64,000 bases of DNA, taken from positions 70,755,468 through 70,819,467 of the forward strand of contig NC_088796.1 of NCBI RefSeq assembly GCF_011386835.1, in the 5' to 3' direction. Both the position numbers and the translations under genes were made by a program. The notes beneath the pieces were generated by a model. The model did no database searches and was not told the origin of the DNA. It worked only from the letters and a program-made list of their open reading frames with translations. Positions 11,432 through 23,331 of this stretch are shown in pieces. Each line of letters begins with the position of its first letter. Position 1 is the stretch's first letter. This DNA comes from Chrysemys picta bellii. Taxonomy: Eukaryota; Chordata; Testudines; Emydidae.

Positions 11432-11624
11432 ATATACCTATCTCGTAGAACTGGAAGGGACCTTGAAAGGTCATCGTGTCCAGTCCCCTGCCTTCACTAG
11501 CAGGACCAAGTACTGTCCCTGATAGTTTCCCCCCCCCCCATCCCTAAATGGTCCCCTCAAGGATTGAACTCACAAGCTGGGTTTTGCAGGCCAATGTTCA
11601 AACCACTGAGCTATCCCTCCCCCC
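11432..11624 (-). repeat. tRNA-derived turtle SINE, minus strand
   Basis: Read on the minus strand: tRNA-like head GGGGGGAGGGATAGCTCAGT (from about 11623), B box GAGTTCAATCC (11567-11577), then the CR1-like tail with GGTCCTGCTAGTGAAGGCAG and GGTCCCTTCCAGTTC. Same family as 1754-1935. A C-run (11531-11539) is a likely slippage site. Confidence 0.85.
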
Positions 11625-12147
11625 TGAGTAGAGTCTGATCAGACAACTGAGGCCAACGTGTCTGAAGTTCACTGGATTTTATTTTAAAGTTTTATTTAAT
11701 TATAAACACTCTATGCTGCCAAAACACATGCATCTTGCACACTACTTATTGTGCCAAGGAGCATATGAGATCCACAGAGTAAATAATTTTTGCCAAAGTA
11801 AAATTTACAAACTCTACAATTTCTAGAACTGGCCCTTTTGAAGGAAATAACTAAAATGTTGAAACATTACATAGGCAGCAATAGTACAAGCGGATGAGCT
11901 GCTAATGGGTTAAAAAAGCTGCAGTACTCTGTGCATGGACAACCTAGAAAGGCAAACTGAAAGAGCAAAGAAACCAACACAAACATCTCCCGGCCTGAGA
12001 GCTGGGTCAAGGAGACGATGATGCTCCCTAGCAAATCAGTTTAACTGCGTGAGAGGAAAAGTTGACTACATTTGCTAGTTTGAGTAAAGACTATCAGGAT
12101 CGCGGATTTAGATCATAAACACAAACCTGCTTGGAGAAATATAGGCT

Positions 12148-12244
12148 GGGATTTTCAAAAGGAGGCTAAGGCACTTAGATGCCCACATTGATTTGAATGG
12201 GATTTGGACACCACTCCCATCAGCTCTTTTGAAAAATCCCAGCT
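12148..12244. repeat. Palindromic MITE ('gctgggattttcaaa' family)
   Basis: Ends are GGCTGGGATTTTCAAAAG and, reversed, AGCTGGGATTTTTCAAAAG. The centre is CCCACATTGATTTGAATGGG. The roughly 97-bp foldback has no coding content. Confidence 0.65.
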
Positions 12245-12680
12245 AGATTCCATAAAAGAAACACACGAATTATATCAGTGCAGGTCTAAAGCAAGATACA
12301 CTATAATATTTAAGGTATAGCTTGTGGTATTCCCCTGAAATAATCAATTAAATATAAAATATCTACATCAACCTAGCTTTCAAATCTTCTGATGAAGGAA
12401 ATACAGTAATACACAATCGGATAACAGAGAAGTTCAAGGACTATAATGGAGTAGTTGGGGGATGAAGATGAAGAGGTCTGAAGATCAGTAACTCCAAGCT
12501 TAATGTTGTAGTTATGTTCTTGATGGGTCTGATTTCTAACTTTACAGAAGAAGGCATTTATATTGTCCTTCAGAGATTCTACCTTGTGAATAAGAAGGTG
12601 CAAGTATTCTCTCTGAAGTTATGTAACTGATCACAGTGACTACAATACTATGAAAGCTATTGCAATAATACTATAATGTA

Positions 12681-13035
12681 CAGTAACTCCTCACTTAACG
12701 TCATTCTGGTTAAAATTATTTTGTTGTTACGTTGCTGATCTATATACTCCACCACCTCAACCAAGCTTCACAATCATCATTGCTAAGTACAGTATTAAAT
12801 TGTTTAAAGTTGTTTAAAATTTATACCTGTATTACATTGTTTAAAATTATTTAAAACTTATACTGTATATGTACATAATGTCTTTTGTCTGGTAAAAAAA
12901 ACTTTCCCTGGAACCTAACACTTCTTTCCCGCCCCATTTACATTAATTCTTATGGCGAAAATGGATTCGTTTAACATTTCGCTTAAAGTCACATTTTTCA
13001 AGAACATAAATACAACGTTAAGCGTGGAGTTACTG
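12681..13035. mobile_element. Tigger/pogo-like MITE with TA target duplication
   Basis: TIRs of 21 bp pair with two mismatches: CAGTAACTCCTCACTTAACG on the left, and the reversed right end starts CAGTAACTCCACGCTTAACG. A TA dinucleotide flanks both sides (12679-12680, 13036-13037). The TA duplication and CAGT...CTTAACG ends fit the pogo/Tigger branch of Tc1/mariner. The 355-bp interior is AT-rich with GTTTAAAATT repeats and no transposase. Confidence 0.8.
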
Positions 13036-13037
13036 TA

Positions 13038-15960
13038 ATGTATATTTTTGCTGCCATACACTAGTTTTTTTCTTTATGTGTAAAGTTAAGAGTTGGGGAT
13101 TCTCCTCCATGTTACAGAGTTTAAGTTTTTCCTCATTTAGTATAATTGTGCAGTCATCACTGCAGGCTATGAATCTCAAGTGCAGGAAAAGAATCTGACC
13201 TCTGAGATGTCTTATTATGATCCATAAACTTCTCTGCCATCCATCCTTCACTCCATCTACTGAAGACCGAAGCACATTCTTGTGTGTAAAATTAAGCCAG
13301 AAGGATAGAATATTGCAATCTATCCACTAATTTACTTTTCCTTATTTTTTTCTACTCTCCCTTTGCAACTACAAGGTCTATTATGCATTATGCTATAAAC
13401 TTCACTTGCTTACCATGTTATATTGATAGGCATAAAAATCAATAAGATGACATCTTAAAAATCTCAGTTAAGCTGGTTGCATGTCAACAGCACATTGGTC
13501 TGCTTTGCATCCTCCCCTGAGTCCAAGATTAGTTGTTACCCAGCAGTTTGAGGCCATACCGTTCTAATCTGAAGATAAGTGAGAGGGGTCTGCCTTCATT
13601 GCTTTTATAGCAGCCGTGGATTGGATTGGTATGTGATAGAGAGGATTATTTTAAAGCACTTGATCCTATTTTCACCAATTTCACATCTGTTTCCAGTGGG
13701 GACAGAAACAGAAAAAAGTGACCATGAAAGAAAAATCATTAGAACTCTAGTAAGTTTCACGGAGCTAAAAGTGCAGTTTTTCACAACTCCCTAAACTCTA
13801 CAGCAGTTAAACACTGAAAAAATGAAAAAAAATATTAAAATCAGTACTTTTAAAGATGGAACTTCTTTTAAGTGTCCTTGTATTTAAAGAGAGACCACTT
13901 TTCAAAATTAATTGTACATTTTATTGCTGTTATTTTTAAGAAGTGCAAGGTTTTTTAAAAAATAGCTTTAAGAATCAAAGCCAGATTCTTGTACTTCTTG
14001 GTTATTTGGATGTAACAGGTCAAACAACGTATTTACATGTAAAAGTTGTATGTGTCAAGTCATGTTCCATGTCCTCCACGAAAAAAAAGAGGGAATTCAG
14101 GTACCGAGGTTAAGGGACTTGACTACGATCACCTAGTGAGTCAGTGGAAGAGTTAAGATTAGTACTGGGGGCGGGGGGAGACGGACTAGGTCAATCCTGA
14201 GGTGTAATTTTATGCAATTAAAATATGTCCAAGCTAAATAAGTAATACTTAATATTCACTTGGATTAATAGCACTATTTTAGGGTTGTTTTGCATTTTCA
14301 GATAATAAGTGCATAGACAAAGATACATTTCCTATCCTGAGAAATTCACAATCTAAGAAGGATCTTGTTAACTTGAACAGCAGGTCATGATAATTTAAAT
14401 TGGCCTCTACCACTTAGGGTACATTTACTGAATCCTAAAGCCTATCTGATGGAAGTTGGTATCTAATAGTAAATATATTTAATATACTGCCCCGTAATGA
14501 ATGGAAGTGTTATGCCAGTGCACTTTAAGAAGACAGAAATTACTCAATTTAACAGAGAAGTATCCAAAACTTGGAGTCTTATGTAGCTTAATTCTTGGGC
14601 AGAATACTATAACATTATACTATCCACTTCCTGTTTTCACAGTTGAGTAGAAACCTTGAGAATAAGTTTACACTATCTATTAGATAACAATAACAAAATA
14701 CTTACAAGTATTGCCCCCCCCCCCCAATGAAATAGCTTAAATCACAATTTGCTTCCAAAAGAACAACAGATCAATATTGTAGCAGGCTGAGTTAGCATCC
14801 AGACTATTCTGACAACAGTTCTTCACTGGAACAGTACTGCCGAACCTGCACATAAAAGAATAAAAAAGTTGCGCATTCCTTTAACTTCTAAACCTCAGCA
14901 ATCTGCTCCACACAGGGAAGTTCAGTGAAGTAAACTACTCAGTTTCTGAATAGCAGATGTTGTAACCACATCAGAGTAGACTGAACCAAGTCAGTCAGAG
15001 TCAAGAAGATCATAATATTTTCATAAATGCTACACGCTTTTGAAGGGAATATCTGCACTGTATAGCTTAAATACAACTGCTGTAGTGTAAGATAACAAAC
15101 TGCAGTCACCTTTGCTTACATACCACAATGATATGTTGAAAATCTGATCATTTTCTCTTGGCATTGGTGAAATGACATATGAAAAGATGCATCAGTAAAC
15201 ACAGGGAAAACAAATCTCAGGATGAAAGGCTTTTTAAAAGAATCTCAGGCTTTCCATTTGGAAATGGACTTATTTCAGAATGTCACCAAGTTTCTCTAAA
15301 TCTTTAAAGGACAACCCTTTTTGCCCACTCTCAATTCTTTAGGGTCAGAGAAAGAATAAAATGTACTCTGTATTTACTTTCCGGAGTGAAAACAATATAA
15401 ACCAGAGCTAGAATATTAACTAGTTGGTTTATAGTCTCCTTCATGGCGTCTCTCTTTTGAGACTTTGTCAAATGCATGACTGGCTAAAGAAGTTCTTTTG
15501 GTTTGTGAGTCAGCCTTCATATTGGCTTTACACTCCTGTTGTGATGAATAAATTGATAGAGTATATCTGTTGCTCTCTAGTGCCAGGACTGGCTTGATGG
15601 ACTCCTAGGAGAAAATGAGAGAGAAGGAAACTCCTCTTTCCTTTGTCTCAGATGCTCCCAAAAGGATTAGGTCAGGAAAACAACACACAAAATAAATAAA
15701 AATAAATAAAAAAAATAAAAATCCGGGCTCTTGGAACTTGTGATATTTGAAGGGATGCCTACACCTAGAGAAAGATTCAGATATTAAACTAATAAGAACA
15801 GATACTACACTTGGACCACAGCTCATGTATTGTCTTAAAAGCAGTCTGAAGTTAATTCCAAAATGAATTACAAGAGGCTTTCAGAGAGTGAAAATATCAT
15901 AGGGTTGCCACATTTTAGGGCCATCAGGAAAATTCTGTTCACTGGGCTGAAACCCACCTC
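13038..15960. other. AT-rich unique DNA
   Basis: About 2.9 kb without a recognised transposon or exon. A weak MIR-like trace (AGGTTAAGGGACTTGACTAC) lies near 14107 and a C-run near 14716. The open frames are short and unsupported. Confidence 0.4.
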
Positions 15961-16294
15961 AGGCACTCAACACAGAGGTTTCAGAGTAGCAGCCGTGTTA
16001 GTTTGTATCCGCAAAAAGAACAACAGGAGTACTTGTGGCACCTTAGAGACTAACAAATTTATTAGAGCATAAGCTTTCGTGGACTACAGCCCACTTCTTC
16101 GGATGCATATAGAATGGAACATATATTGAGGAGATATATATACACACATACAGAGAGCATAAACAGGTGGGAGTTGTCTTACCAACTCTGAGAGGCCAAT
16201 TAATTAAGAGAAAAAAAAACTTTTGAAGTGATAATCAAGCTAGCCCAGTACAGACAGTTAAGAAGTGTGAGAATACTTACAAGGGGAGATAGAT

Positions 16295-17357
16295 TCAATG
16301 TTTGTAATGGCTCAGCCATTCCCAGTCCTTATTCAAACCGGAGTTGATTGTGTCTAGTTTGCATATCAATTCTAGCTCAGCAGTCTCTCGTTGGAGTCTG
16401 TTTTTGAAGTTTTTCTGTTGTAATATAGCCACCCGCAGGTCTGTCACTGAATGACCAGACAGGTTAAAGTGTTCTCCCACTGGTTTTTGAGTATTTTGAT
16501 TCCTGATGTCAGATTTGTGTCCATTAATTCTTTTGCGTAGAGACTGTCCGGTTTGGCCAATGTACATGGCAGAGGGGCATTGCTGGCACATGATGGCATA
16601 TATCACATTGGTAGATGTGCAGGTGAACGAGCCCCTGATGGTATGGCTGATGTGATTAGGTCCTATGATGATGTCACTTGAATAGATATGTGGACAGAGT
16701 TGGCATCGGGGTTTGTTACAAGGATAGGTTCCTGGGTTAGTGGTTTTGTTCAGTGATGTGTGGTTGCTGGTGAGTATTTGCTTTAGGTTGGGGGGTTGTC
16801 TGTAAGCGAGGACAGGTCTGTCTCCCAAGATCTGTGAGAGTAGAGGATCATCTTTCAGGATAGGTTGTAGATCTCTGATGATGCGCTGGAGAGGTTTTAG
16901 TTGGGGGCTGAAGGTGACAGCTAGTGGTGTTCTGTTATTTTCTTTGTTGGGCCTGTCTTGTAGGAGGTGACTTCTGGGTACTTGCCTGGCTCTGTCAATC
17001 TGTTTTTTCACTTCAGCAGGTGGGTATTGTAGTTTTAAGAATGCTTGATAGAGATCTTGTAGGTGCTTGTCTCTATCCGAGGGATTGGAGCAAATGCGGT
17101 TATATCTTAGAGCTTGGCTGTAGACAATGGATCGTGTGGTGTGTCCTGGATGGAAGCTGGAGGCATGTAGGTAAGTGTAGCGGTCAGTAGGTTTCCGGTA
17201 TAGGGTGGTATTTATGTGACCATCGCTTATTAGCACAGTAGTGTCCAGGAAATGGACCGCTTGTGTGGATTGATCTAGGCTGAGGTTGATGGTGGGATGG
17301 AAATTATTGAAATCATGGTGAAATTCCTCAAGGGCTTCTTTTCCATGGGTCCAGATG
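16295..17357 (-). pseudogene. PLE ORF fragment: end of reverse transcriptase plus GIY-YIG endonuclease
   Basis: This minus-strand frame is open for about 353 codons from the head-to-head junction (17357) to TGA near 16295. It has no genuine start because the element is 5'-truncated inside the reverse transcriptase. In order it shows an RT-end segment (IWTHGKEALEEFHHDF, then FLDTTV, then LYRKPTDRYTYLHASSFHP, residues about 1-70) and a basic linker. Next come a cysteine cluster (CNKPRCQLC, about 212-221), GIY-YIG halves VIYAIMC (251-257) and YIGQT (265-269), basic LRKRINGHKSD, then PVGEHF (292-297), and the C-terminus. The catalytic RT motif (YADD in the family) would lie just upstream and is missing. 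Unlike the copy at 10378, the YIGQT glycine is intact. It belongs to the PLE retrotransposon family and is not a host gene. The endonuclease portion looks undamaged, but there is no start or promoter. Confidence 0.85.
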
Positions 17358-17817
17358 CTTTAACCTGTCTGGTCATTCAGTGACAGACCTGCGGGTGGCT
17401 ATATTACAACAGAAAAACTTCAAAAACAGACTCCAACGAGAGACTGCTGAGCTGGAATTGATATGCAAACTAGACACAATCAACTCCGGTTTGAATAAGG
17501 ACTGGGAATGGCTGAGCCATTACAAACATTGAATCTATCTCCCCTTGTAAGTATGCTCACACTTCTTATCAAACTGTCTGTACTGGGCTATCTTGATTAT
17601 CACTTCAAAAGTTTTTTTTCTCTTAATTAATTGGCCTCTCAGAGTTGGTAAGACAACTCCCACCTGTTTATGCTCTCTGTATGTGTGTATATATCTCTCC
17701 TCAATATATGTTCCATTCTATATGCATAAGAAGAAGTGGGCTGTAGTCCACGAAAGCTTATGCTCTAATAAATTTGTTAGTCTCTAAGGTGCCACAAGTA
17801 CTCCTGTTCTTCTTCTT
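17358..17817 (+). mobile_element. Plus-strand arm of the two-armed PLE
   Basis: Starts within the endonuclease C-terminus (CTTTAACCTGTCTGGTCATT) and continues through the stop near 17532 and the 3' region to AAGCTTATGCTC (17755-17766), GTTAGTCTCTAAGGTGCCAC and GTACTCCTGTTC. It matches the minus arm at 15979-16465 base for base apart from a few substitutions. Confidence 0.85.
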
Positions 17818-17829
17818 TCAACACAGAGG

Positions 17830-19116
17830 GGAACTTTAGGGTGCCACCTGAACTGCTTTTTTAAAAGCACACTCAGTCTGTATTTGTAATGCATTTTGTA
17901 TAAAGCTCCATAAAGTGTGAACCTTTTTTATCTTTTAATGTTAGGACAGAAACCATTTTTAATGTAGCATGTGTGAGAATGTGTGGGTGAGAGAAGATGA
18001 GAGATTGATTAAGCCTCTGCAGTATCTAGCAGTCTGTTTGCAATCACTCTGCCCAAACACCTATGATCAAGCTTTCTTCACATAATTTCCCAGGTGCTGA
18101 AAGGTACTGTAAACATACACCTTCAAAGATCAAGAGAGATCTTGATTTGGCAGAGTCTAAGAGCCTTCACAGCAGATCCAATCTCCATGAAAGCATATTC
18201 AGGAAACCTGGTGTAATTTAAATGGGAAAAGCCACAGTGAATTTGTTTCAGAAGCTGACTGATCCCACTTTGATGAGGTTCTCCATCTGTTATCTGTGGA
18301 TTTGAATTGTTTTTCTGATGCAGCACTGTCAAAGTTAGTTACAACATTTTGGGCCACAAGTTGCAGTCCCTACTCGAGCAGAATTCCCATGAAAGTGAAT
18401 GGAAATTTTGCCTGAATAAAGGCCCCATTACCATTACAGAACACCCCAACACAAACACTAGGGAGCCTAGGCAGATAACAGCAAGTAAACTCTATATACA
18501 GAGCACTTCACTTGTATTGATAATCACTGGACTACCCCTACAGTACACCCAGGAGCAGAGCATGCAAGTACACAAAGTTAGGCATTTACAATTACGAAGG
18601 GTTTTACCAAACAATCTGATTGTACAGCATGTGGTGACCAGTCCTATCTTAGTTAAATAAAGTACCGGTATGTACTTTAACTCAGACTCCTACAATACAT
18701 CTCTATTTGTGTAGATAATTCTCCTTTAACTTCCGCAGTGATAAATTGTATACTTAATTTCTTTATTTAAAAACTCAGAAATAAATTAGAGTTACCCAGA
18801 TGTAAAAATGTTAAAAATCTGTTTGAAACCAAGGAGTGATATGTGTGGAAGCAATACATAATAGAAAGCAGAGTCACGTATCAAATAACAAGAGACAATG
18901 TAACTGAACAATTTAAATTTTACTGTATGTACTTTGAGTTGTTTGTTGTACTGTATAATTCTTACTATTCCCTAACACAATTATTAAAAGAATAATTAGG
19001 AACTTAAGGCTCTGATCTTGTGTCAACCCACATGAAACCCACTGAAGTCCATGAAACTCCACATGGGCATGAGGTTCTATATAAATGGATCTCTGCAGAA
19101 CCTGGGTTTTAAAGTG
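17830..19116. other. Unique DNA, nothing recognised
   Basis: No exon or repeat family recognised. The small open frames (for example 18349-18660) lack splice or similarity support. Confidence 0.4.
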
Positions 19117-19124
19117 GTAATAAC

Positions 19125-19249
19125 TAGAGTGATCAGATGTCCCGATTTTACACGGACAGTCCTGATTTTTGGGTCTTTTACTTATATAGGCTCCTATTAC
19201 CCCCCCACCCCCTGTCCCAATTTTTCACACTTGCTGTCTGGTCACCCTA
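19125..19249. mobile_element. 125-bp MITE of the 'tagggtgaccaga' family, perfect 8-bp TSD
   Basis: Ends are TAGAGTGATCAGATGTCCCG and, reversed, TAGGGTGACCAGACAGCAAG. The 8-bp duplication GTAATAAC is perfect at 19117-19124 and 19250-19257. The subterminal TGTCCCGATTTTA recurs in the 1.1-kb element at 32161, so they are long and short members of one family. The 8-bp TSD suggests hAT. Confidence 0.88.
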
Positions 19250-19271
19250 GTAATAACACTTTCTGAACCAT

Positions 19272-19315
19272 GGGCCTGATCCAAAGCCCTCTTCAGTGGG
19301 CTTTGGATCAGGCCC
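19272..19315. repeat. Perfect 18-bp hairpin (MITE core)
   Basis: GGGCCTGATCCAAAGCCC (19272-19289) and its exact reverse complement (19298-19315) are separated by 8 bases. A single half of the same motif appears near 24194 (GGGCTTGATCCAAAGCC), which suggests a dispersed palindromic MITE. Confidence 0.7.
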
Positions 19316-19628
19316 CATACTCTGCTCTGTGTTACACACCGGGCAGCATTGTACGATTACAAGGGCTGTAACTTAGGATAGAATTTGATCCTATGACTGA
19401 CTACAGGACATGTAAAATCAAGGTAAGTGCTGGTAATTAAGGTCCCAGTCCTGCACAGTACCAAGTTTCAAAAGGAACCTTGAATTCAATAGGAGTTGAG
19501 GGCGCTCAACATAGAACTGGGCCCTAAAATCTCATCTTGGTCTGTTTTGAGCAACTAACAGGAAGGACAGAGACCTTGATTTCAGTTTATGATCACCTAC
19601 TGCAACCTCAAATGTATTCCACTAAAGC

Positions 19629-20591
19629 CACGGTTCTCAACAGGGGGTCTGCAGCCCCCTGGGGGTCTGAAAACCCTTTCATGGGGGCCCAGATCCCGAG
19701 CCCCAGCACCTCCCGCAGGGCTGAAGCCAGGAACCCCCAGGTTGAAGCCCTGATTTTTGGTACCCCCCTCAGGGCTGAAGCTTGGAGCAGCAGGGCTGAA
19801 TTCCAGGCCCCGGTGCTCCTCACAGGGCAGAAGCCCTGAGCCCATGGGCAGAGCTGGGGGGACATGGGGATGTTTTCCTCCCCTCCAACTACAATGCAAG
19901 AGCAGGGCAGTCCCTGGGCAGCTACACACACACACACACACACCTCTCCCTCCATCTCCTTCCCACCTCAGAGCCGCAGTGCGGGACAGCTGTTGCTCTG
20001 GCTGGTGCCATGGAACAGGCAGCTTCGGCTTTCCCTCGTCTCCTGCTGCTGCAGGGGGTTGAAGCTGCTCCTCAGCTCCCAGCCCCCTTTGCTCACACAG
20101 TCAGTAAGAGCCACCTGAGTGGGGGACCTGGCTCCGTGGCTGGCAGAGCACTCAGGGAACAGGGACTGCAGGGGACCCCTCCCTGCACCCTGTGCTACCC
20201 TTCCCTACCCGCATACAGCCCCTAGCTATCCTCCTGTACCTTGAGCTACCCCTGTGCCTGCACACAGCCCCTAGCTACCCCCCTGCCTGCACCCTGAGCC
20301 GTTTGCAAACTTTTTGAGCTGAGCCCCCCACCTTAGAGTTATAAGTTTTGGTTATAACTTTTGCTGAGATGAACTGAGGGTGCAGGTGGCGCTCCCTCCC
20401 CAGACCCCACCATGTGGCTCTGTCTCGAGCGCCGCTGGCCCCTGCCCACCCAAAATAGAAGTCAAACTACACCTATGCCTGAGCCCCCTGCCCCAGAGCC
20501 CCAATACCCCCCCTTCCCACTGGGCCCTGGAATTTTTATAGCATGTTATTGGGGGGGGGGGCTCAGAAAGAAAAAGATTCAGAACCCCAGC
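19629..20591. mobile_element. hAT-like non-autonomous transposon, GC-rich interior
   Basis: The 8-bp duplication ACTAAAGC is perfect at 19621-19628 and 20592-20599. Ends are degraded: CACGGTTCTCAAC on the left, GCTGGGGTTCTGAA reversed on the right. Both resemble the CAGTGGTTCTCAA hAT end also seen at 2517. The interior is C-rich and holds a CA microsatellite (19925-19943). Frames inside are chance frames. Confidence 0.8.
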
Positions 20592-20599
20592 ACTAAAGC

Positions 20600-21130
20600 A
20601 ATACAAATGTATCTGTCAATAACCAACCTCCTAAGCAACACAAAACAAAATACTTTGTGCCTGGGTGGAAAAGTCTGTAAAACATCTTGTAGAGCCTTGA
20701 AGCAATACTCACTGTGACCTATAAAGGAAAAAGAAGGCTAACTTCTCAACAGGCTAAAAGGTTCCTCTAAACTCAGAGAAAATGTTCAGTTTCCTAACCC
20801 TTCATTGTCAAACTATATCAACATCATAGTATTGACCATTACAAATCAGCAATAAAATAGCTCAAATAGGAACTTTGCATGGAAGCTTCTTAAGATGCAA
20901 GTTCACAGGCAGGGCACTAGAACATCAGACAATTCCTAGAATTATGGCTCCTGCTGCAAGGAGCACTGAAGTTACTGGGCACTGCATGCAAATAGAGGCA
21001 TCCACACACAGACCTGGCTGCAGGACTGGTGACTAACACAGTGAGCAAATGATCGAAATAACCCATTTGTGAATATCCCCTCTGAAACTTCTTGCAAATA
21101 TTCTAACATATATTCATGAATTATTTCCCT
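20600..21130. other. Unique DNA, nothing recognised
   Basis: Short non-repetitive interval with no recognisable exon or RNA gene. Confidence 0.35.
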
Positions 21131-21133
21131 GTG

Positions 21134-21700
21134 TCACAGGGTGACTGGCCCTTTTAGGAGTCAGCCCCATCTGTGCCACAATTAATTAGCTGCTTCCTTG
21201 CTGGGAGGGCGGGGCTAAGGGAGTCAGCTGATGCTTTAATGGACTCCTGGGTCTTATAAAAAGCCAAAGAGATCAGCTCACTCCCTGTGGCTTCAGTCTG
21301 GGAGTGGAGCCACAGGGAGGGAGCAGGCAGGCTGGCTCCTGCAGAAGGCCCTGAGCCAAACTCTACTCTATAATAGAATGGTACTCTACAGGAATCAGCC
21401 TGGGGGCCGAGTGATCTATACCAGAGCAGGGGGAAGACTCAAAGGAAGCCCAGAAAGGGGCTGAGAACAGAGCCTCGAGGGCAGACTGAAGAAAAGCCCC
21501 TGAAGGACAAAAGAACCTTTTGTTTGTTGTGACTCTTTAGTTGGACATTAGTTACCCCTGGAAAGGGTTAAATTTGTTCCTGATTTGGCCACAGGGCCAA
21601 GCCACAACTCAGCACTGACCCATGTGTATGGAGTTTATTCAGAGACCTGAGATAGGGTACCACAAAGCCACACCTGGTTGTTATACCCCTCCTGGATAAA
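21134..21700 (+). repeat. LTR-like or promoter-bearing interspersed repeat (uncertain)
   Basis: A GC-rich block of a few hundred bases starts near TGTCACAGGGTGACTGGCCC. It has a TATA-like TATAAAAA at 21255-21262, followed by a purine-rich transcript-like stretch (GGAGTGGAGCCACAGGGAGG and similar). The layout resembles a solo LTR or another TATA-promoter repeat. Both borders and any TSD are unresolved, and no retroviral genes are present. Confidence 0.35.
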
Positions 21701-21709
21701 ATGGGCAAA

Positions 21710-23323
21710 TGAAGAAATATATATAACGATATCTTTAGATTTAATTTTTTTTTACGTATCACAAAAGTTATCAAATATATTATTAAATGAATGTTATGCT
21801 ACCAGAACTATTTGTTGAGGCTACACATGCCTCTGACATCAGGATTGGCTGCAACAGTGATATTCAAGGGATGGTACAGAGAACCACTCCCTGCTATAAA
21901 GGTGGTATGCTGTGAGAACAGCCCTCTTCTCCCTGTTATGAAAACTGCACGCACATTGGAGGGGCAGAGATTACTGGTTGCTCATTCAGGAAAGCAGGAT
22001 TCTTCAATGTGAAAAACCTTAAAACAGACTCATTTTCAAAAATAGCATGTGGTATTTTTCAGGGTGTTTTAAACTGAGAGTCTGTTTTGATGTGAAGTAA
22101 TATTTGATCAGATTTGTTTAAAAAAAGAGGTAGGTTATATTTGCTGTTCCAAAATTCCGTTTATGTTTTCAAATATGGCGATTTTTATCTTATTTTTGGC
22201 TGAACTATTTTAAACAAAAGATGGAAGAACACAACAGGATGCAGTCTTGAGACAACACAATTTGTTATTAGTATTTATTTTCCTGGAGCACTATAGCACA
22301 TGGTAGGCACATCACCGAATAACCAAAGGCACAGAACCTGTCTCAAAGAACTTACGATGTATGAATACTTATGTTATAAGTAAAACAAAGGAAACTATAA
22401 GACTATATCCACAGAGCTACACCAGAATAAGTATTAATAATATATTATTTCTGGGGAAAACAGGATTTTCTGGAAAGTCCGATTACCAAGTTCACTTTAA
22501 AAGAGACACCATCAATTTAAAAATCACTTTTTAAAAAAAGATTACTGTAACAAACTAATTACAGAAAAACATTTTTTTAAAATTTGCTCTGTGTTAGGAG
22601 AGGAAAAAATACTTTAAAAAAAAAGGAAAGTGTGGCTGTAAAAGCACAAAAATTGTCAGGGGTTCTGGGTATTCCCTGAAACTATTTTTTATTTTTTAAT
22701 TACTAGATTTCAAGTGGACAGTAATTTGTATATGTATTGCCACAGCAATATAATACAAAAAAAAGTGTTAGGAATTTTAAATATGTTTACTCTTAGGATA
22801 CAATAAACCTAAACGTGCAAGTCCATTTTCAGCCTTCAAGGATTAATGACATTTCCTAACAAAAGCCTTTAAAGAATTATAGAGACCAATTACAATGAAT
22901 TATACACAGAACAAAAAAAGAAACATTGTTTATAGCGACTTCTGAGTCCTTGTAAATCTAAACAGACCCTGACAATGCACTCAACTGATTAACAAAGACT
23001 AGTTCAGGACAGTTTCTATTAAATTAATTTGGCATTTTCGTCTTCCCTTTTCCACAGGGTTCATCGCCATTGAAACTGCCCCTTCCTTGTAAAAGAATGA
23101 TTTATTCCTATGTTAAATCTTTCTCTCTTATTCTTTACGAAACAAGTAGTTAAGAAAATGAAGTCCACTTAACCCTTCAATATGCAAAGACCCTTGACCT
23201 GCCAAGGTGCAAGTTTATGACTTGACAGAATTACATCAAACTCCTCCTAATCAAATAAAATCATGAAAAGACTTTTAAGACGTAACCATGATTGTGGCAT
23301 GGACAAAACTGAAAATCCAATAT
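21710..23323. other. AT-rich DNA with one old SINE-like trace
   Basis: Near 22262-22365 the series GTATTTATTTTCCTGGAGCA, GGTAGGCACATCACC, TCTCAAAGAACTTACGATG resembles an old sauropsid SINE also seen near 31815 and 41005. The rest is unique AT-rich DNA. Confidence 0.35.
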
Positions 23324-23331
23324 AAAATAAA

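Larger units (their letters stand above)
15979..17817. mobile_element. Two-armed (tail-out) Penelope-like element insertion with 12-bp TSD
   Basis: A minus-strand PLE fragment (15979-17357) and a shorter plus-strand fragment of the same family (17358-17817) meet head to head, so both 3' tails point outward. The whole unit is bounded by a perfect 12-bp duplication, TCAACACAGAGG, at 15967-15978 and 17818-17829. It therefore entered as one event. The left tail is full (…CACGGCTGCTACTCTGAAAC on the minus strand). The right tail stops after GTACTCCTGTTC plus TTCTT. Inverted and tail-to-tail arrangements are known for Penelope elements. The arms are nearly identical over about 450 bp, suggesting a recent insertion. 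Confidence 0.88.

Noticed and set aside
16924..17190. 88-codon plus-strand frame
   Set aside because: Antisense shadow of the PLE frame on the minus strand.
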